In this document: piece after piece, positions 51,916 through 61,834 of the stretch
Numbering within the stretch: position 1 is the stretch's first letter
Layout of the letters: each line of letters begins with the position of its first letter
NCBI GenBank assembly: GCA_003415625.1
Contig: PYIU01000005.1
Coordinates: forward strand, 377,001-441,000
From: Aquanectria penicillioides
Lineage: Eukaryota > Ascomycota > Sordariomycetes > Hypocreales > Nectriaceae
Direction: 5' to 3'
DNA: 64,000 bases
Position numbers and translations under genes: made by a program
Notes under the pieces: generated by a model
Seen by the model: the letters and a program-made list of their open reading frames with translations, nothing else
Told to the model about the DNA's origin: nothing
Database searches by the model: none

Positions 51916-53503
51916 TCAATTATCCTTGTAAATGTGAATGGACCGAGTATTACAGTATGAATGAAGGCCTTGATGTCCCCATTCACCACCCGCACCACTT
52001 TGCTTCCACCCACTAAAGTATCCCATAGGGACTGGCTTCGGAAAGTGGTTGACCCAAACAGTCCCAGCTTCAAGTTTCCGGGCCAACTTCTGAGCGCGTG
52101 CTGAGTCTTTTGACCACACACTCGCACCTAACCCGCTGTCAGTGCCATTTACGCGCCGAATGACTTCGTCCTCAGTCTTCCATTCTAGTACTGGTATGAT
52201 GGGCCCTAAATATACAAATTAGCATTTCGGATTATATGTAAAAGATGAGACTGGAACGGCAATGATTCTCACCAAACTGCTCTCCTTGTACAATTGATGA
52301 ATCGTCAGGTGGGTTTTCTACTACTGTAGGTGGGATCCACAGGTCGTTTCCAAGCTTCTGCGAACCACCTGCGGTAATCTTATACCCTTTCTTCTCACAG
52401 TCGTTGATATACGACTTGACAATTTCGTACTGCATTTTGTTTGAGATGGGCCCTAACACAGAGAATTCTTGGGCAGGCACGTGAGTCTTCAATTTGGAGA
52501 TTTCTTGAAGAAAGTGCTTCATGAACTCGGCGAACACGCTTTCGTGAACATATAACCGTTTTGTCGCCACACACATCTGCCCAGAGTGAAAGAAGCAACC
52601 GATGGCCGCTTGGGCTGCAGTTTTGGGAATGTCAACATCCTCACAGATGATGCAACCATCATTCCCACCGAGCTCAAGCGTCACTCTTTTAAGAGTTGCT
52701 GCTGAAGCTTCAATAATCCTTTTCCCTGTCATAGTTGAGCCAGTGAATGAGATTTTCTGTATCTTAGGGTGGCGACTGATCATGGCTCCCAAATCGGCGT
52801 CTCCATTGAGCCCCTGCAGGACACCAGGAGGGAGCACCGTGGAAGCAAGCTCGATGAACTTTAGCGTGGCGTACGGTGTGAAGGGAGACGGCTTGACGAT
52901 GATACAGTTGCCAGTGACTAGACTAGCAGCAATTTTCCCCATTGCGAGCACGAGAGGAAAATTCCATGGGCATATCGCTGCGACAACCCCCAAGGGATCA
53001 TGAGTGGCAACAATTTGAAGAGAGTCATCTTCAAAAACAATTTCATCGGCCAAATATTGCGATGCTATGTGAAATTAGCTGGCTAGTTGGGTCGATTCAT
53101 GCGAAAGAGATAAACTACCATTGAAATTTAGGAAGCTGGAGCAATCATCAATTTCCAAGTCGCTTAGAAACGCCTAGAGAGGTCTTAGATGCTTTCGTAG
53201 TAATGGATCATAGAAGCTTACTGATTTTCCAGTCTCATGTCTGATTATTTTTGACAATAGCTGCTTGTTTTCGAGTATGATGTCGCGAAGTTGACGTAGC
53301 TTCTCTTGACGAACGTCTTTGGACGACTGAGACCAACTTAGAAACGCCCTCTGGGCTGCTTCTACGGCGACATCGAGATCTGCCGCCGAAGAAATGGGCG
53401 CATCGGGAAGCCTTGCGCCTGATCTTGGAGCATACCCGGCTTTGCTTATTTTGCTACCGTGTTTCTCATTATCAATGATGTTGCTAAAGACAAGGTTTTC
53501 CAT
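51916..53503 (-). CDS. NAD(P)-dependent aldehyde dehydrogenase, 472 aa, four exons
   Basis: Oxidises an aldehyde to its acid. Minus-strand exons: 53503-53222, 53173-53119, 53064-52273, 52205-51916; introns 48, 54 and 67 nt, all GT..AG and in phase. Class hallmarks: PWNFPL with the oxyanion Asn147, Lys170 in the VKPSPFTP motif, FTGST at 219-223, general base Glu243 in LELGGND, and nucleophile Cys277 in HSGQMC. The C-terminal GASVWSKDSARAQ, GTVWVNHF and SGAGGEWG segments are also typical. Length is close to the roughly 480 aa norm. No targeting signal, so probably cytosolic. It is convergent with the regulator gene (stop codons 153 bp apart). In this setting it would take vanillin, 4-hydroxybenzaldehyde or coniferyl aldehyde; the substrate is inferred from the neighbouring VAO. 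Confidence 0.95.
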
Positions 53504-54232
53504 GTTGTGTGCGAAATTTGGCCAAGTGGAAAATTGGATTTTGATACAATAAACCTGGGGAATCTAGTGACGAAGAAAATAGGTATGCTCTGTGGAAACC
53601 CGGTTAGGGATTGTAATAAGTATTGAATATTCGCTACTGAGGCTAGCTGCCGTTGCTTGATCGCGTGGGGAATTTGCCGCTTCTCCGCATTACCAGGGTA
53701 TGAGGATTAAACTCAGCACCTGCCTTAGCCAAATCAATATTGCGGACACTAGCCCTAGAGATGGTTAAGTTTGAGGAACATGATAAATATGCCGAGGTTC
53801 ACGGCAGATGGCTTCGGCTCGACTTTTGAGGTGCTTGATTTGGCATACCCTCGTACTGGCTGTTACCACAGGAATCTCTGCTCTAAGGTACTAGACATGA
53901 TGCAGCTAATGGATTCTCAAGGACCCATTAACCCAGAAATACATGCACTCAGATATAAGAGTGACAAATCAAACCATCAATGAATCCTTTTAGCCTTCAT
54001 TTGGGCCTTTCATAGACATCCCAAGAGGACCCTGTTGGAGGCTATTTCTGTTCATTTTGCGAGGTATCATTTGCCAGCTATAGCAAAGCGAAAATGAAGC
54101 AAATGGCTGACTTATTTCGGAAGTGGAATTTAACGGCTTGGAGAAATTTCGGTGTATTTCATTGACTAACACGAGAAAATCGGATGTAAAGGGCTGCTAT
54201 CGTAGTATTCTGACATGGTCCGAGAAATCATC
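53504..54232. other. Intergenic region between aldehyde and alcohol dehydrogenase genes
   Basis: About 730 bp. It contains the aldehyde dehydrogenase promoter, including the shared 15-bp element, and the 3' region of the alcohol dehydrogenase. Short open frames show no domain. Confidence 0.7.
53677..53691 (-). promoter_or_regulatory. 15-bp CGG-N5-CGG element in the aldehyde dehydrogenase promoter
   Basis: On the minus strand this reads AATGCGGAGAAGCGG, identical to the element in the C2H2/Zn2Cys6 regulator promoter. It lies about 174 bp upstream of the aldehyde dehydrogenase start. It is followed by AAATTCCCC, compared with GGAATCCC at the other site. Confidence 0.6.
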
Positions 54233-55409
54233 CTACAGACGAATAACATATTTGCTCAGAGTCTATAAATTTGTCAGATAAAGGATAAAATCGAGAAAAA
54301 GCTCTCTGACATGGTCAACGTACATTGCCGGAAGCAAAGTTGGCAAGAATATCGTTCAGATCGTTTAGGGAAGCAGTCTTCACTGTAGGGACGACTGCCC
54401 CACGACGAACAAAATCTAGAGCTTCGATGATATCACCCCGGGTTCCGGTGATGGATCCAATCATTCGAATACCTTTGTTGATAAATTCAAGGGGATGGAT
54501 AGTCATGGTTCCTGATGCGGGCGGGATACCGAGACACACCAGCGTCCCGAACGGAGCCAGCAATCCCAAGGCTGACTGGTAAGCTGCCCCCGAAGGAGCT
54601 GTAACGAGAACTACACTGGCACCACCGCTTGTGAGCTGTTCAATCATGGTAGCGGGATCATCTACCTGTCCTACATCCACAAAGTGGTCGGCCCCGGCTG
54701 ACAGACAGTACTCTTGCTTAGCATCACCGATATCAATGGCGACGACGCGATAACCCATCGCCTTTGCAAACATGATGGCGAGAGCACCCACACCACCACC
54801 TGCACCTGAAACCGCAACCCACTGGCCCGGCAAAGCCCCTGAGATCTTCAATCCCTTGTAAGCAGTGACACCACCGCAAAGAATCGGAGCTACAAGCTCA
54901 TCTGCAATGTCTTCGGGCAGTGAAATCACGTAGTTCATGGGAATGACGGCGTACTCTGCGAAAGTGCCGTCAACCTTCCAGCCGGATTGTTTCTGTTCCT
55001 TACATCGCGTCTCGCCGCCGTCGGTCAGACATGTCCGACACTCTCCACAGACCTCCCTGATCCATGAAATGCCAACTCGTTGTCCGACAGAGAAAAACTT
55101 CTCTGATACAGCGCTACCAACAGCAGCGATTCGGCCGACGCCTTCATGTCCCAGTATGGGCCGAGTAGGACCTAAATGACCACTTGCCAGACCATAGTCG
55201 GTCCCACAAACACCAGTGACGCTCAGCTTGACCAAAATTTCTCCAGGTCCAAGCTTGGGGACCGGTACTTTCTCTGTGTTGAAGATGGGGAGTTGGCCTG
55301 GGGTCTACTTCTTGTTAGGATGTTTAAAATCAGGTTATAAAGTAGACCTCAAGCTCCGGGCTGTTACCTTGAGCACCGCGGCTTTCTGGATTTCTGGGAT
55401 ACTAGTCAT
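54233..55409 (-). CDS. Zinc-dependent alcohol dehydrogenase (MDR family), 350 aa, three exons
   Basis: Interconverts an alcohol and an aldehyde or ketone with NAD(H). Minus-strand exons: 55409-55368 (ATG start, 14 codons), 55304-54324, 54262-54233 (ten codons including the stop). Introns are 63 and 61 nt. Catalytic zinc ligands are Cys47 (GVCGTD), His67-Glu68 (GHEGVG) and Cys157. Structural zinc is held by Cys100, 103, 106 and 115. The Rossmann motif GAGGGVG lies at 181-187, followed by an Asp in AIDIGD, which points to NAD rather than NADP. Without the last intron the frame ends at a TGA at 54315-54317 and loses the normal C-terminus; splicing at GTACGT adds TLSKYVIRL, which fits the family. 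Length and ligands match yeast-type tetrameric ADH. Likely role: benzylic or allylic alcohol oxidation after VAO. Confidence 0.93.
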
Positions 55410-55586
55410 GTTGTGTGAAGGTATCTGGAGGTAAAAGAGAATAGATGGTAACACTAATTGATTCTTAAGCTACTGCCGGTCAAAAATGGTAGCGAATAGA
55501 TATACGATTGAACTTCAAGAAGAGTAGAACATGATATTCCCGGCGAAATCGCATCTACCGGTTTGAATGCCGCAGAGAAATTCCGA

Positions 55587-55604
55587 GGCGGGAAAAAAAC
55601 CGCC
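55587..55604. promoter_or_regulatory. GGCGG-N8-CCGCC dyad in the alcohol dehydrogenase promoter
   Basis: GGCGG (55587-55591) and CCGCC (55600-55604) are inverted around eight mostly A bases, giving CGG-N8-CCG, a Zn2Cys6-type palindrome. It is about 180 bp upstream of the start codon at 55409. Confidence 0.35.
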
Positions 55605-55611
55605 CAGGTGA

Positions 55612-55676
55612 CCCCCCCGCTGTGGGGGATCTGCCGGTCATGATGACGCTACTAGAGTTTAAATACTCACCCCCGC
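55612..55676. promoter_or_regulatory. CreA-type sites in the alcohol dehydrogenase promoter
   Basis: CCCCGC at 55615-55620 and 55671-55676 (GCGGGG on the coding strand) and GTGGGG at 55622-55627 match SYGGRG. The first two are head to head in a C7..G5 palindromic stretch. A further CCCCAC lies at 55928-55933. Together with the VAO promoter sites they suggest shared carbon catabolite repression. Confidence 0.45.
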
Positions 55677-57708
55677 GATTTTAAAACAGGAGGGGGGCAA
55701 TTAACCCCTGTAGGTTACCGACACACCTCTAAAGGGAAATCACACAAGCAGTAAGATGATGGGGAAAGAAGAGATTGGAATTCCGTAGCTGCCATGCCAA
55801 ACCTGACTGTTTCTAACGGTGGCTGATGCGTGTGGGGTTGTCCCTGTGCGTAGCAGCTGATGCGCCCATGGAGTAGAGAAAAACCCGTTGTTTCACATCT
55901 CAATCCAATGACGGCCGGTTAATATACCCCCACCTAGGAGAGAGAGACAGAGGCGGAAGTCTCATAGTTGGGAAAGTCCGAGTTTCCATGAGTTTCAACT
56001 GCCTGGTCCACCGCTCGCCTAGTCCATTTACTCTTTCGAAAACTCTTTTGTTGCTTCCCTCCAAAGCGGCTGTAAATAGCCCTCTCCTCCTGTTACTGGG
56101 TCTTCAGGCATCGGAACCGCCCTTGTCTGTGATCTAAGTGCCGCCAGATCTATCAGTTTTGACCCATTCTCGCTCTTCCAGTGTGGAGCGCACAGTTGTC
56201 CCCACTGATCGAATGGAGCGGACCCTTGGATTCCGAATCAAATGTATTAAATAGTATTTCTGAAAAGAGTCTTCTACACTGATTAAATTTCTATGACCGA
56301 AAAAGCTGATATTTTCGTCTGGCATGCTTCATTTGAAGATATAGACGTTGTTAGTTCAGCTCATCTGTGTGAGTGTTCTCGACGTCATGCTTCTAGAGTG
56401 GACGCTGTGGCAGACATCCTGAATGCAGAAGCCAAAGGTGAGGTAATTGTCAAATCATTGTGAAGGAGAGCTCAGTTTATGAGGGGGGACTAAAAGTGCG
56501 ATACGATGAGGAGTAGATGATGGGATTTGACGAAGTCTCCGATATGGAACTTCAGGCCCGGGATAGGGAGAACTGAGAAAAAAGCCTTCATTCATTTAAG
56601 GTAACTTGACGCATACATGGCCATAGAAATAATTGAGCCCCCTTGGGTTCATTCGAAGAGACTACATTATGGTGGCTCTGCAAATATCTGTTTGTTTGTG
56701 TTGTTCCTTTCCTGGGCTGAGGGACGTGTGTTGTGTGATCAGACTGTTCGGAGGAAAAAAAAGTATGGCACTTCTAGATTGGGAAAATATGCGGGCTGAT
56801 GGGAGACCACAGATTGTAACCCTATGAATGCTAGCAAAGCTCTCTGGATACAGAGAAGAACCTGTAAGTGAACTGAACTATGCAGAGCTTTTCGATCAGG
56901 TTTAGTATCTTGATTGGCAAATTCTGGACCTGACTCGTCACATGGACCTGTTCACTGACCCGTCCTGTGACGACTTAGCTCAACTAGGCATTATGTTATT
57001 CCGATCGCCCTAGTCTCCAAAGTTGCTAGCTGGGTATGCAGTGCTGTCTTATCTTGCTAGATTCTATTACCGCTTTGGGTTGATGTGCGAGGTAGGTCAC
57101 ACACACACGCACTCGCTTATCTGTCGCTCTGATGGGCGTGCTGACAGATAGAAGAGTGGCCGAGGCCTGGACCGAATGAACTCAGAGCCGACGCTGTGAG
57201 TGGGTGGGGTTTGGTTTCACACTCACAGCTAACTCTCCGTTCCATACCACAATAACGACTCTTTTCAGCGAGCGTGAAGACGACTGTAGGAGATATTATT
57301 AATTCGGTAGTCTTGCCCTTATTACTTGATGAGAATCGCACAGAAAGCTGTTTTGTTATATAGAGGCAACGCACGGTGTAAATGGTTGGACAAACGGTGT
57401 GAGTCAAGATTGCAACAAGGAGCTCAAGACACCAAAACGAGAGTTTGAACTTTGATTTCTTGAGATAAGTCAGATATCTGACGTGAAGACAAGAATAGAC
57501 TGAAAGTCTTGAAATTATTATTAAAAAGAGCAAAATTTATCAGCATCCCAACAAGCCGTCATGTGAACTCTTTTAGTTGAGTATTGTCAGTTCCTAAAAG
57601 TGATGATATTAAGTCATGTATCTCGAAACATAGTCTGGCTTTGAAAAGAGAATTTCGCAATATACTCAAAGGATTGGATAGCTGCCTAGCCGTCAGATAG
57701 AAAGAAAT

Positions 57709-58841
57709 TCATTGTTTAACCAAATACATCGTTTGGGTATTACAATAGCCTGGTAATCCCAACTCCATACCTTCACCCCCGATACCACACTCCTTGAACC
57801 CGCTGCATGGAGCTGTGGGGTTCAGTTAGATGTGATTGTTTACGCATACGTTTCCTGATTACGCCGTATCCAAGGCCATATTACCAAACGGTTCTTCAAC
57901 AACAATACGTGCGGTATTGGGTGAATTGTCTACGATGATTGGTTCGATAAAGAACCCTTTTCGCTAATCCCAAGTAGTTGAGGTACCAGTAGTGGTATTA
58001 AAGCCTTCTAATTCCATGCTCTCAGTTAAATCTTTGAGTCGATCGTACCACAGCTTGTTCTGAACTGGACCCATTAAAGTGTCTTTTCCAAAGCCATCTC
58101 CAAGCCTGAATTCTTGGGCTGCCGCAGTCAAAGTCCAGTTTAATGTAATCTGAATAAAGGTAGAGTCGCATAGATATGAGCAATTTACCTGGCTAGAGTT
58201 GAGACATATTTAAGCAATCTAATGGAGAACTGTTAATTGTATACCAAATGTAATGTCAGTTATTCTGATGCCAACCACCAACACGTATACGACGACTGAA
58301 GCATAGAGTTTCAAGGGACAATAACGCAAGCTACGCCCAAAGGAGTATATCGTGTGATTATTTGCCTCTCTTCTGTGTTCTCTATGACCTTGTCGAGTAA
58401 AGACACACTCGCTGTTGCTTTGAGCCTACCCACGGAGGCGGCTACCTCAACGTGAGCAAACGTTAACTGTAGTAGCGAGTTAGCTGAAAGAAATGCAGAG
58501 GATGAAAAAATATTATTCTGGTTGGTCTGCTACTAAGGGGTCTTCCTTGCTCTCTCGTAAGCATGCAGAGAATTCGACTGGATGTTTGTCCAAGGCTTCA
58601 GCGAACAAGACTATGGACTTGCGGCGTTCTGCCGCTGGCACGTCTTTCCAAATTAAAAATGGTTCCCTAGCCATCATCACCACTTTATTGACATCGCCAA
58701 TTGTTGAAACAGGTACTTTAGGATCAACCTCGAGTGTCGATGGGTGTATGGAGTGACGTGAAACTTTGTCAGTGATAGCTTCCCGTCAATGACGTTGTAA
58801 TAGTCGTCAAACGAGGTGTGCCTCGGAGAGCATGAAGTCAT
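57709..58841 (-). pseudogene. Decayed aldehyde dehydrogenase gene
   Basis: On the minus strand, fragments of one aldehyde dehydrogenase appear in the right order but in several frames. There is an ATG at 58841 and an N-terminal piece with FDDYYNVIDGKLSLTKF, then after a shift HPSTLEVDPKVPVST and AEALDKHPVEF (58758-58505). Next comes ENTEERQIITRYTPLGVA ending at a stop where the Trp of the PWN motif should be (about 58317). After a poorly preserved, shortened middle come EFRLGDGFGKDTLMGPVQNK, FIEPIIVDNSPNTARIVVEE and, in yet another frame, GFKECGIGGEGME and GYCNTQTMYL before a stop at 57711-57709. The catalytic centre, with the active Cys and Glu motifs, is missing, so it cannot work. It is not a recent copy of the intact aldehyde dehydrogenase nearby; its sequence is a different subgroup. 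Confidence 0.88.
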
Positions 58842-59266
58842 GTTGAATATTTAGATTACGCGATGTTGCAAATGGGCGAGGACGTCTAACATGGATGTCT
58901 CATAGGTTTGGCACATTGGAAGAAAGCTACAGAAGCAAAGATCGCACATGCCCACGATAGAAATTATCATGTCTTTGTTGTTAACAGTTCCTTCCAGTTA
59001 TCTCTAGCAGTGGATTCAAGCGCACCAAAATCATAAAGTTCCGCCAGCGCTTGACACATGCAGATGCGGTCCTGTCATTTCCGCCTTGCTGGACACATTT
59101 TGCCCAATTGTTGTGCCATGTGATTCCTTCGCACATTGGCACATCTCAATATTGGAAAGATTTTGAACTAAGACTGGATGACATGGAAATTTCACTGTCA
59201 GAAATGTTCAACCGAATGTCGGAGTAGCAGCCGATGTAACCCTCCAACTGAATCTGCTAGTCTCTT

Positions 59267-59282
59267 TTCCGGCCAGCCGGAA
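59267..59282. promoter_or_regulatory. Perfect palindrome TTCCGGC-CA-GCCGGAA upstream of the monooxygenase
   Basis: Seven-base arms with a two-base centre. Two further CCGG copies follow at about 59340-59375 (TTCCGGTCGG and TTCCGGCCACC). It lies about 380 bp upstream of the start codon. A dyad of CCGG type suits a dimeric zinc-cluster regulator. Confidence 0.5.
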
Positions 59283-59287
59283 TTACT

Positions 59288-59298
59288 CCGCAATGCCG
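59288..59298. promoter_or_regulatory. CCG-N5-CCG element upstream of the monooxygenase
   Basis: CCGCAATGCCG is CGG-N5-CGG on the opposite strand. On that strand the neighbourhood reads TGCGGAGTAA, sharing TGCGGAG with the 15-bp element of the regulator and aldehyde dehydrogenase promoters. Confidence 0.4.
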
Positions 59299-59660
59299 CG
59301 TTCCCCAGCTGCCACAGAAATTATTGCGTAACCCCACAGTTCCGGTCGGATAATCATACCTCGACCTTCCGGCCACCATTTTGACTAGAGAGTTACTGTG
59401 ATCACGAAATTGCGAAGCCCGGAATACACTCGGCTTAACTTGATCCGAAATTCACACTATTGAGATGGTAGGGTTTCGGGTAAGATGGATATAACTATGG
59501 CTCGATGCTTGGTCTTATGAAATGTAAAGCGAACTGAGACGCAGTGGTTTATTACTAGTCCCTGCTTAGAGCAATCCTACAACGCATGCGACATTCTATC
59601 GTCTTCTTCCTTGAATAGTATTCGAAATAGAGACATTTCGTTCTCAATCTTGTATGAACA

Positions 59661-61641
59661 ATGGTCTTCGATCCAACCACAGTCAACGGCACAAACACCG
59701 GGGACGCCATTCCCGATGATGCCCCGGGGGGGAAATATGGTTATCGGCTAGGGCATCAACGGGGTGATTATGAGATTCCCGATGTGATCCTGAACTCGTT
59801 CTCTCGAAAGATCAAGGTGATCACTATTGGAGGGGGATAAGTGGTATCCTCATGTCGTATCTTGTCCAAAAGTATGGAGAGAATATCGAGCACGTTGTGT
59901 ATGAAAAGAATGGAGATATTGGTGGAACGTGGCTAGAGGTAACCTAAAAATTATCCTCTTAGAGAAATCAACTAACCATCTACAGAACCGATATCCTGGA
60001 TGCGCCTGCGATGTTCCCTCTCACGCCTACGCGTTCTCATTCGCCCTCAATTCAGACTGGCCTAAATACCTGAGCCCTTCCGAGGATATCTTTCGTTACC
60101 TTGATAGGGTCGTTAGTTGCTTTGGCCTTCGAAAGTATATGAACTTCAACTCCACCGTGACTGCTTGTGAATGGGACGAAGAAGAAGCGAAATGGTACGT
60201 TCGGATTCAAGACTCTATCACTGGCGAAATCCGAGAAGACGTGGGAGATGTTGTCATAAGCGCGAATGGCATTTTAAACACGTGGAAATGGCCGGAAGAC
60301 GTGAAAGGCTTAGACTCGTTCAAAGGTCGACTGATACACACAGCTAGATGGCCAGATAATTACAACTTGGACCAATGGAAAGGCGATAGAGTTGCTGTAA
60401 TTGGATCTGGAGCAACAAGCATGCAAGTTGTCCCAACAATGCAGCCGCATGTTAAGAAAATGGATGTTTTCATCAGAACACCTGTTTGGTTTGCTGAGTT
60501 TGCGGATCATGCTGGAGAGAATTTTGACTGTGCGTCACCCTTGTTATTGATTGCAAAATTCTAAAAGCTGACTTTAAAAGACACCGCGGAAGAGCGTATC
60601 GCCTTGAAGAAAAACCCGGAGGCACTTGTCAACAAAGCAAAATACATTGAGGATAAGCTCAACACGGCGTCAGGTCTCAAGGCCTTCATGACTTCTAGCG
60701 CTGAGGCAAAGTTGATTCGAGAGCATTTCACAGCTAGAATGCGCAAGTATATTCCAAGAGATGATGTATTTGAACAGTTGCTCCCGGATTTCGCCGTCGG
60801 GTGTCGGCGCCTTACTCCTGGAAACCCGTATATGAGAGCCGTCCAAGAGGAAAATATCCAGCTTCACAGATGTGCCGTCACAGAAGTTACTCCGAATAGC
60901 ATCATTGGCTCTAATGGTGATGAAGTCGAAGTAGATACAATTATCTGTGCTACAGGTTTTGATGTGAGCTTTCGACCTCGGCACTCGGTTGTTGGTAGAA
61001 ATGGCGTCACCCTGCAGGCTAAGTGGAGAAAGATCCCAGAAGGCTATATGAGTGTAGCTGTTCCGGATATTCCCAACTACTTCACAGTTATGGGACCGTC
61101 ATTCCCGATTGCAAATGGTAGTGTCATGGGCCCGTTGCAGGCTGTTGGTCACTACATATTCAAGATTATCCAGAAGATGCAACGAGACCATATCCGGTCT
61201 CTCTCACCCAAAGCTTCGGTTACGAATGAGTTCAACGAGCACGTCCAGGCATGGATAAGTGGCACGGCATGGTCAGATAAAAAATGTCGTTCATGGTACA
61301 AGGACAACAAGACTGGAAGAGTGAACGCGATTTGGCCCGGAAGTAGTCTACAGTTCTGTGAGTTGGTGAAAGAGCCGAGATATGAAGATTTCGAGATTCA
61401 ATACCAAAACAAACACAACATGTGGGAGTTTCTCGGCCTGGGATTTACGAAAGACATGATGAAAGAAGGAGGGGATCTTAGCCCATACATTTCTCTGGAT
61501 GGGATTGACATGGACTTTGTTAATTATCAACCAGATGAGGAGACCGAAAATCAAAGGGTGAGGACGCTGGCTACTATGGCAAATGATGTAGCGGAAACCC
61601 ACACCAATGAGTTGGCTAAGTTAGCTGGAAAGGTCAATTAA
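59661..61641 (+). CDS. Type I Baeyer-Villiger monooxygenase (FAD/NADPH), about 627 aa, three exons, apparent -1 frameshift
   Basis: Inserts oxygen beside a ketone to give an ester or lactone, using FAD and NADPH. Exons 59661-59938, 59986-60529, 60581-61641. Diagnostic motif FxGxxxHxxxWP is present as [12 protein letters not shown] (about residues 205-216). The second Rossmann motif is VIGSGATS (about 231-238), and [10 protein letters not shown] is the usual late flavoprotein motif. The N-terminal extension before the FAD domain recalls the 4-hydroxyacetophenone and sterigmatocystin-type monooxygenases. At the first Rossmann site the frame hits TAA at 59838-59840 after GGAGGGGGA; one more G in the five-G run restores GGGISG and the open frame through [10 protein letters not shown]. 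The total coding length is a multiple of 3 only with that base. Thus either a sequencing error or a very recent inactivation. It converges with the bZIP gene. Confidence 0.9.
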
Positions 61642-61834
61642 AATTTTATTTCTTTCTTTCTAGACTATTTAGTTTCATTTGAGCCATGTCAATATCATTC
61701 TTCGCTTGATCAAAAACAAGATCATTGAGGCTGTGCCATTGGTCAAATAACATGAACAGCCCTAAATTTTAATTTGATCAAAAGCTAGTGAAGTACAAGG
61801 GACCATTTCATAACGAGATACATCTACTGAAATG

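Larger units (their letters stand above)
55410..57708. other. ADH promoter region and downstream flank of the aldehyde dehydrogenase relic
   Basis: 2.3 kb without an intact gene. The part nearest the alcohol dehydrogenase has CreA-like sites, a CGG..CCG dyad and TTTAAATA-type sequence. The remainder is AT-rich with no recognisable domain in any frame. Other decayed fragments may be present but I could not identify them. Confidence 0.5.
58842..59660. other. Promoter region of the Baeyer-Villiger monooxygenase gene
   Basis: 820 bp between the relic aldehyde dehydrogenase start and the monooxygenase ATG. It contains CCGG-rich elements between 59267 and 59380. A minus-strand open stretch around 58980-59150 gives short protein-like text but no family, possibly another relic. 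Confidence 0.55.

Noticed and set aside
56790..56825. Stretch resembling the 3' part of 5S rRNA (TGGGAGACCACAG)
   Set aside because: The upstream conserved 5S boxes are absent, so this is a chance match.
58980..59150. Minus-strand fragments resembling protein text upstream of the monooxygenase
   Set aside because: Two short pieces in different frames, no family recognised; too little to call a pseudogene.
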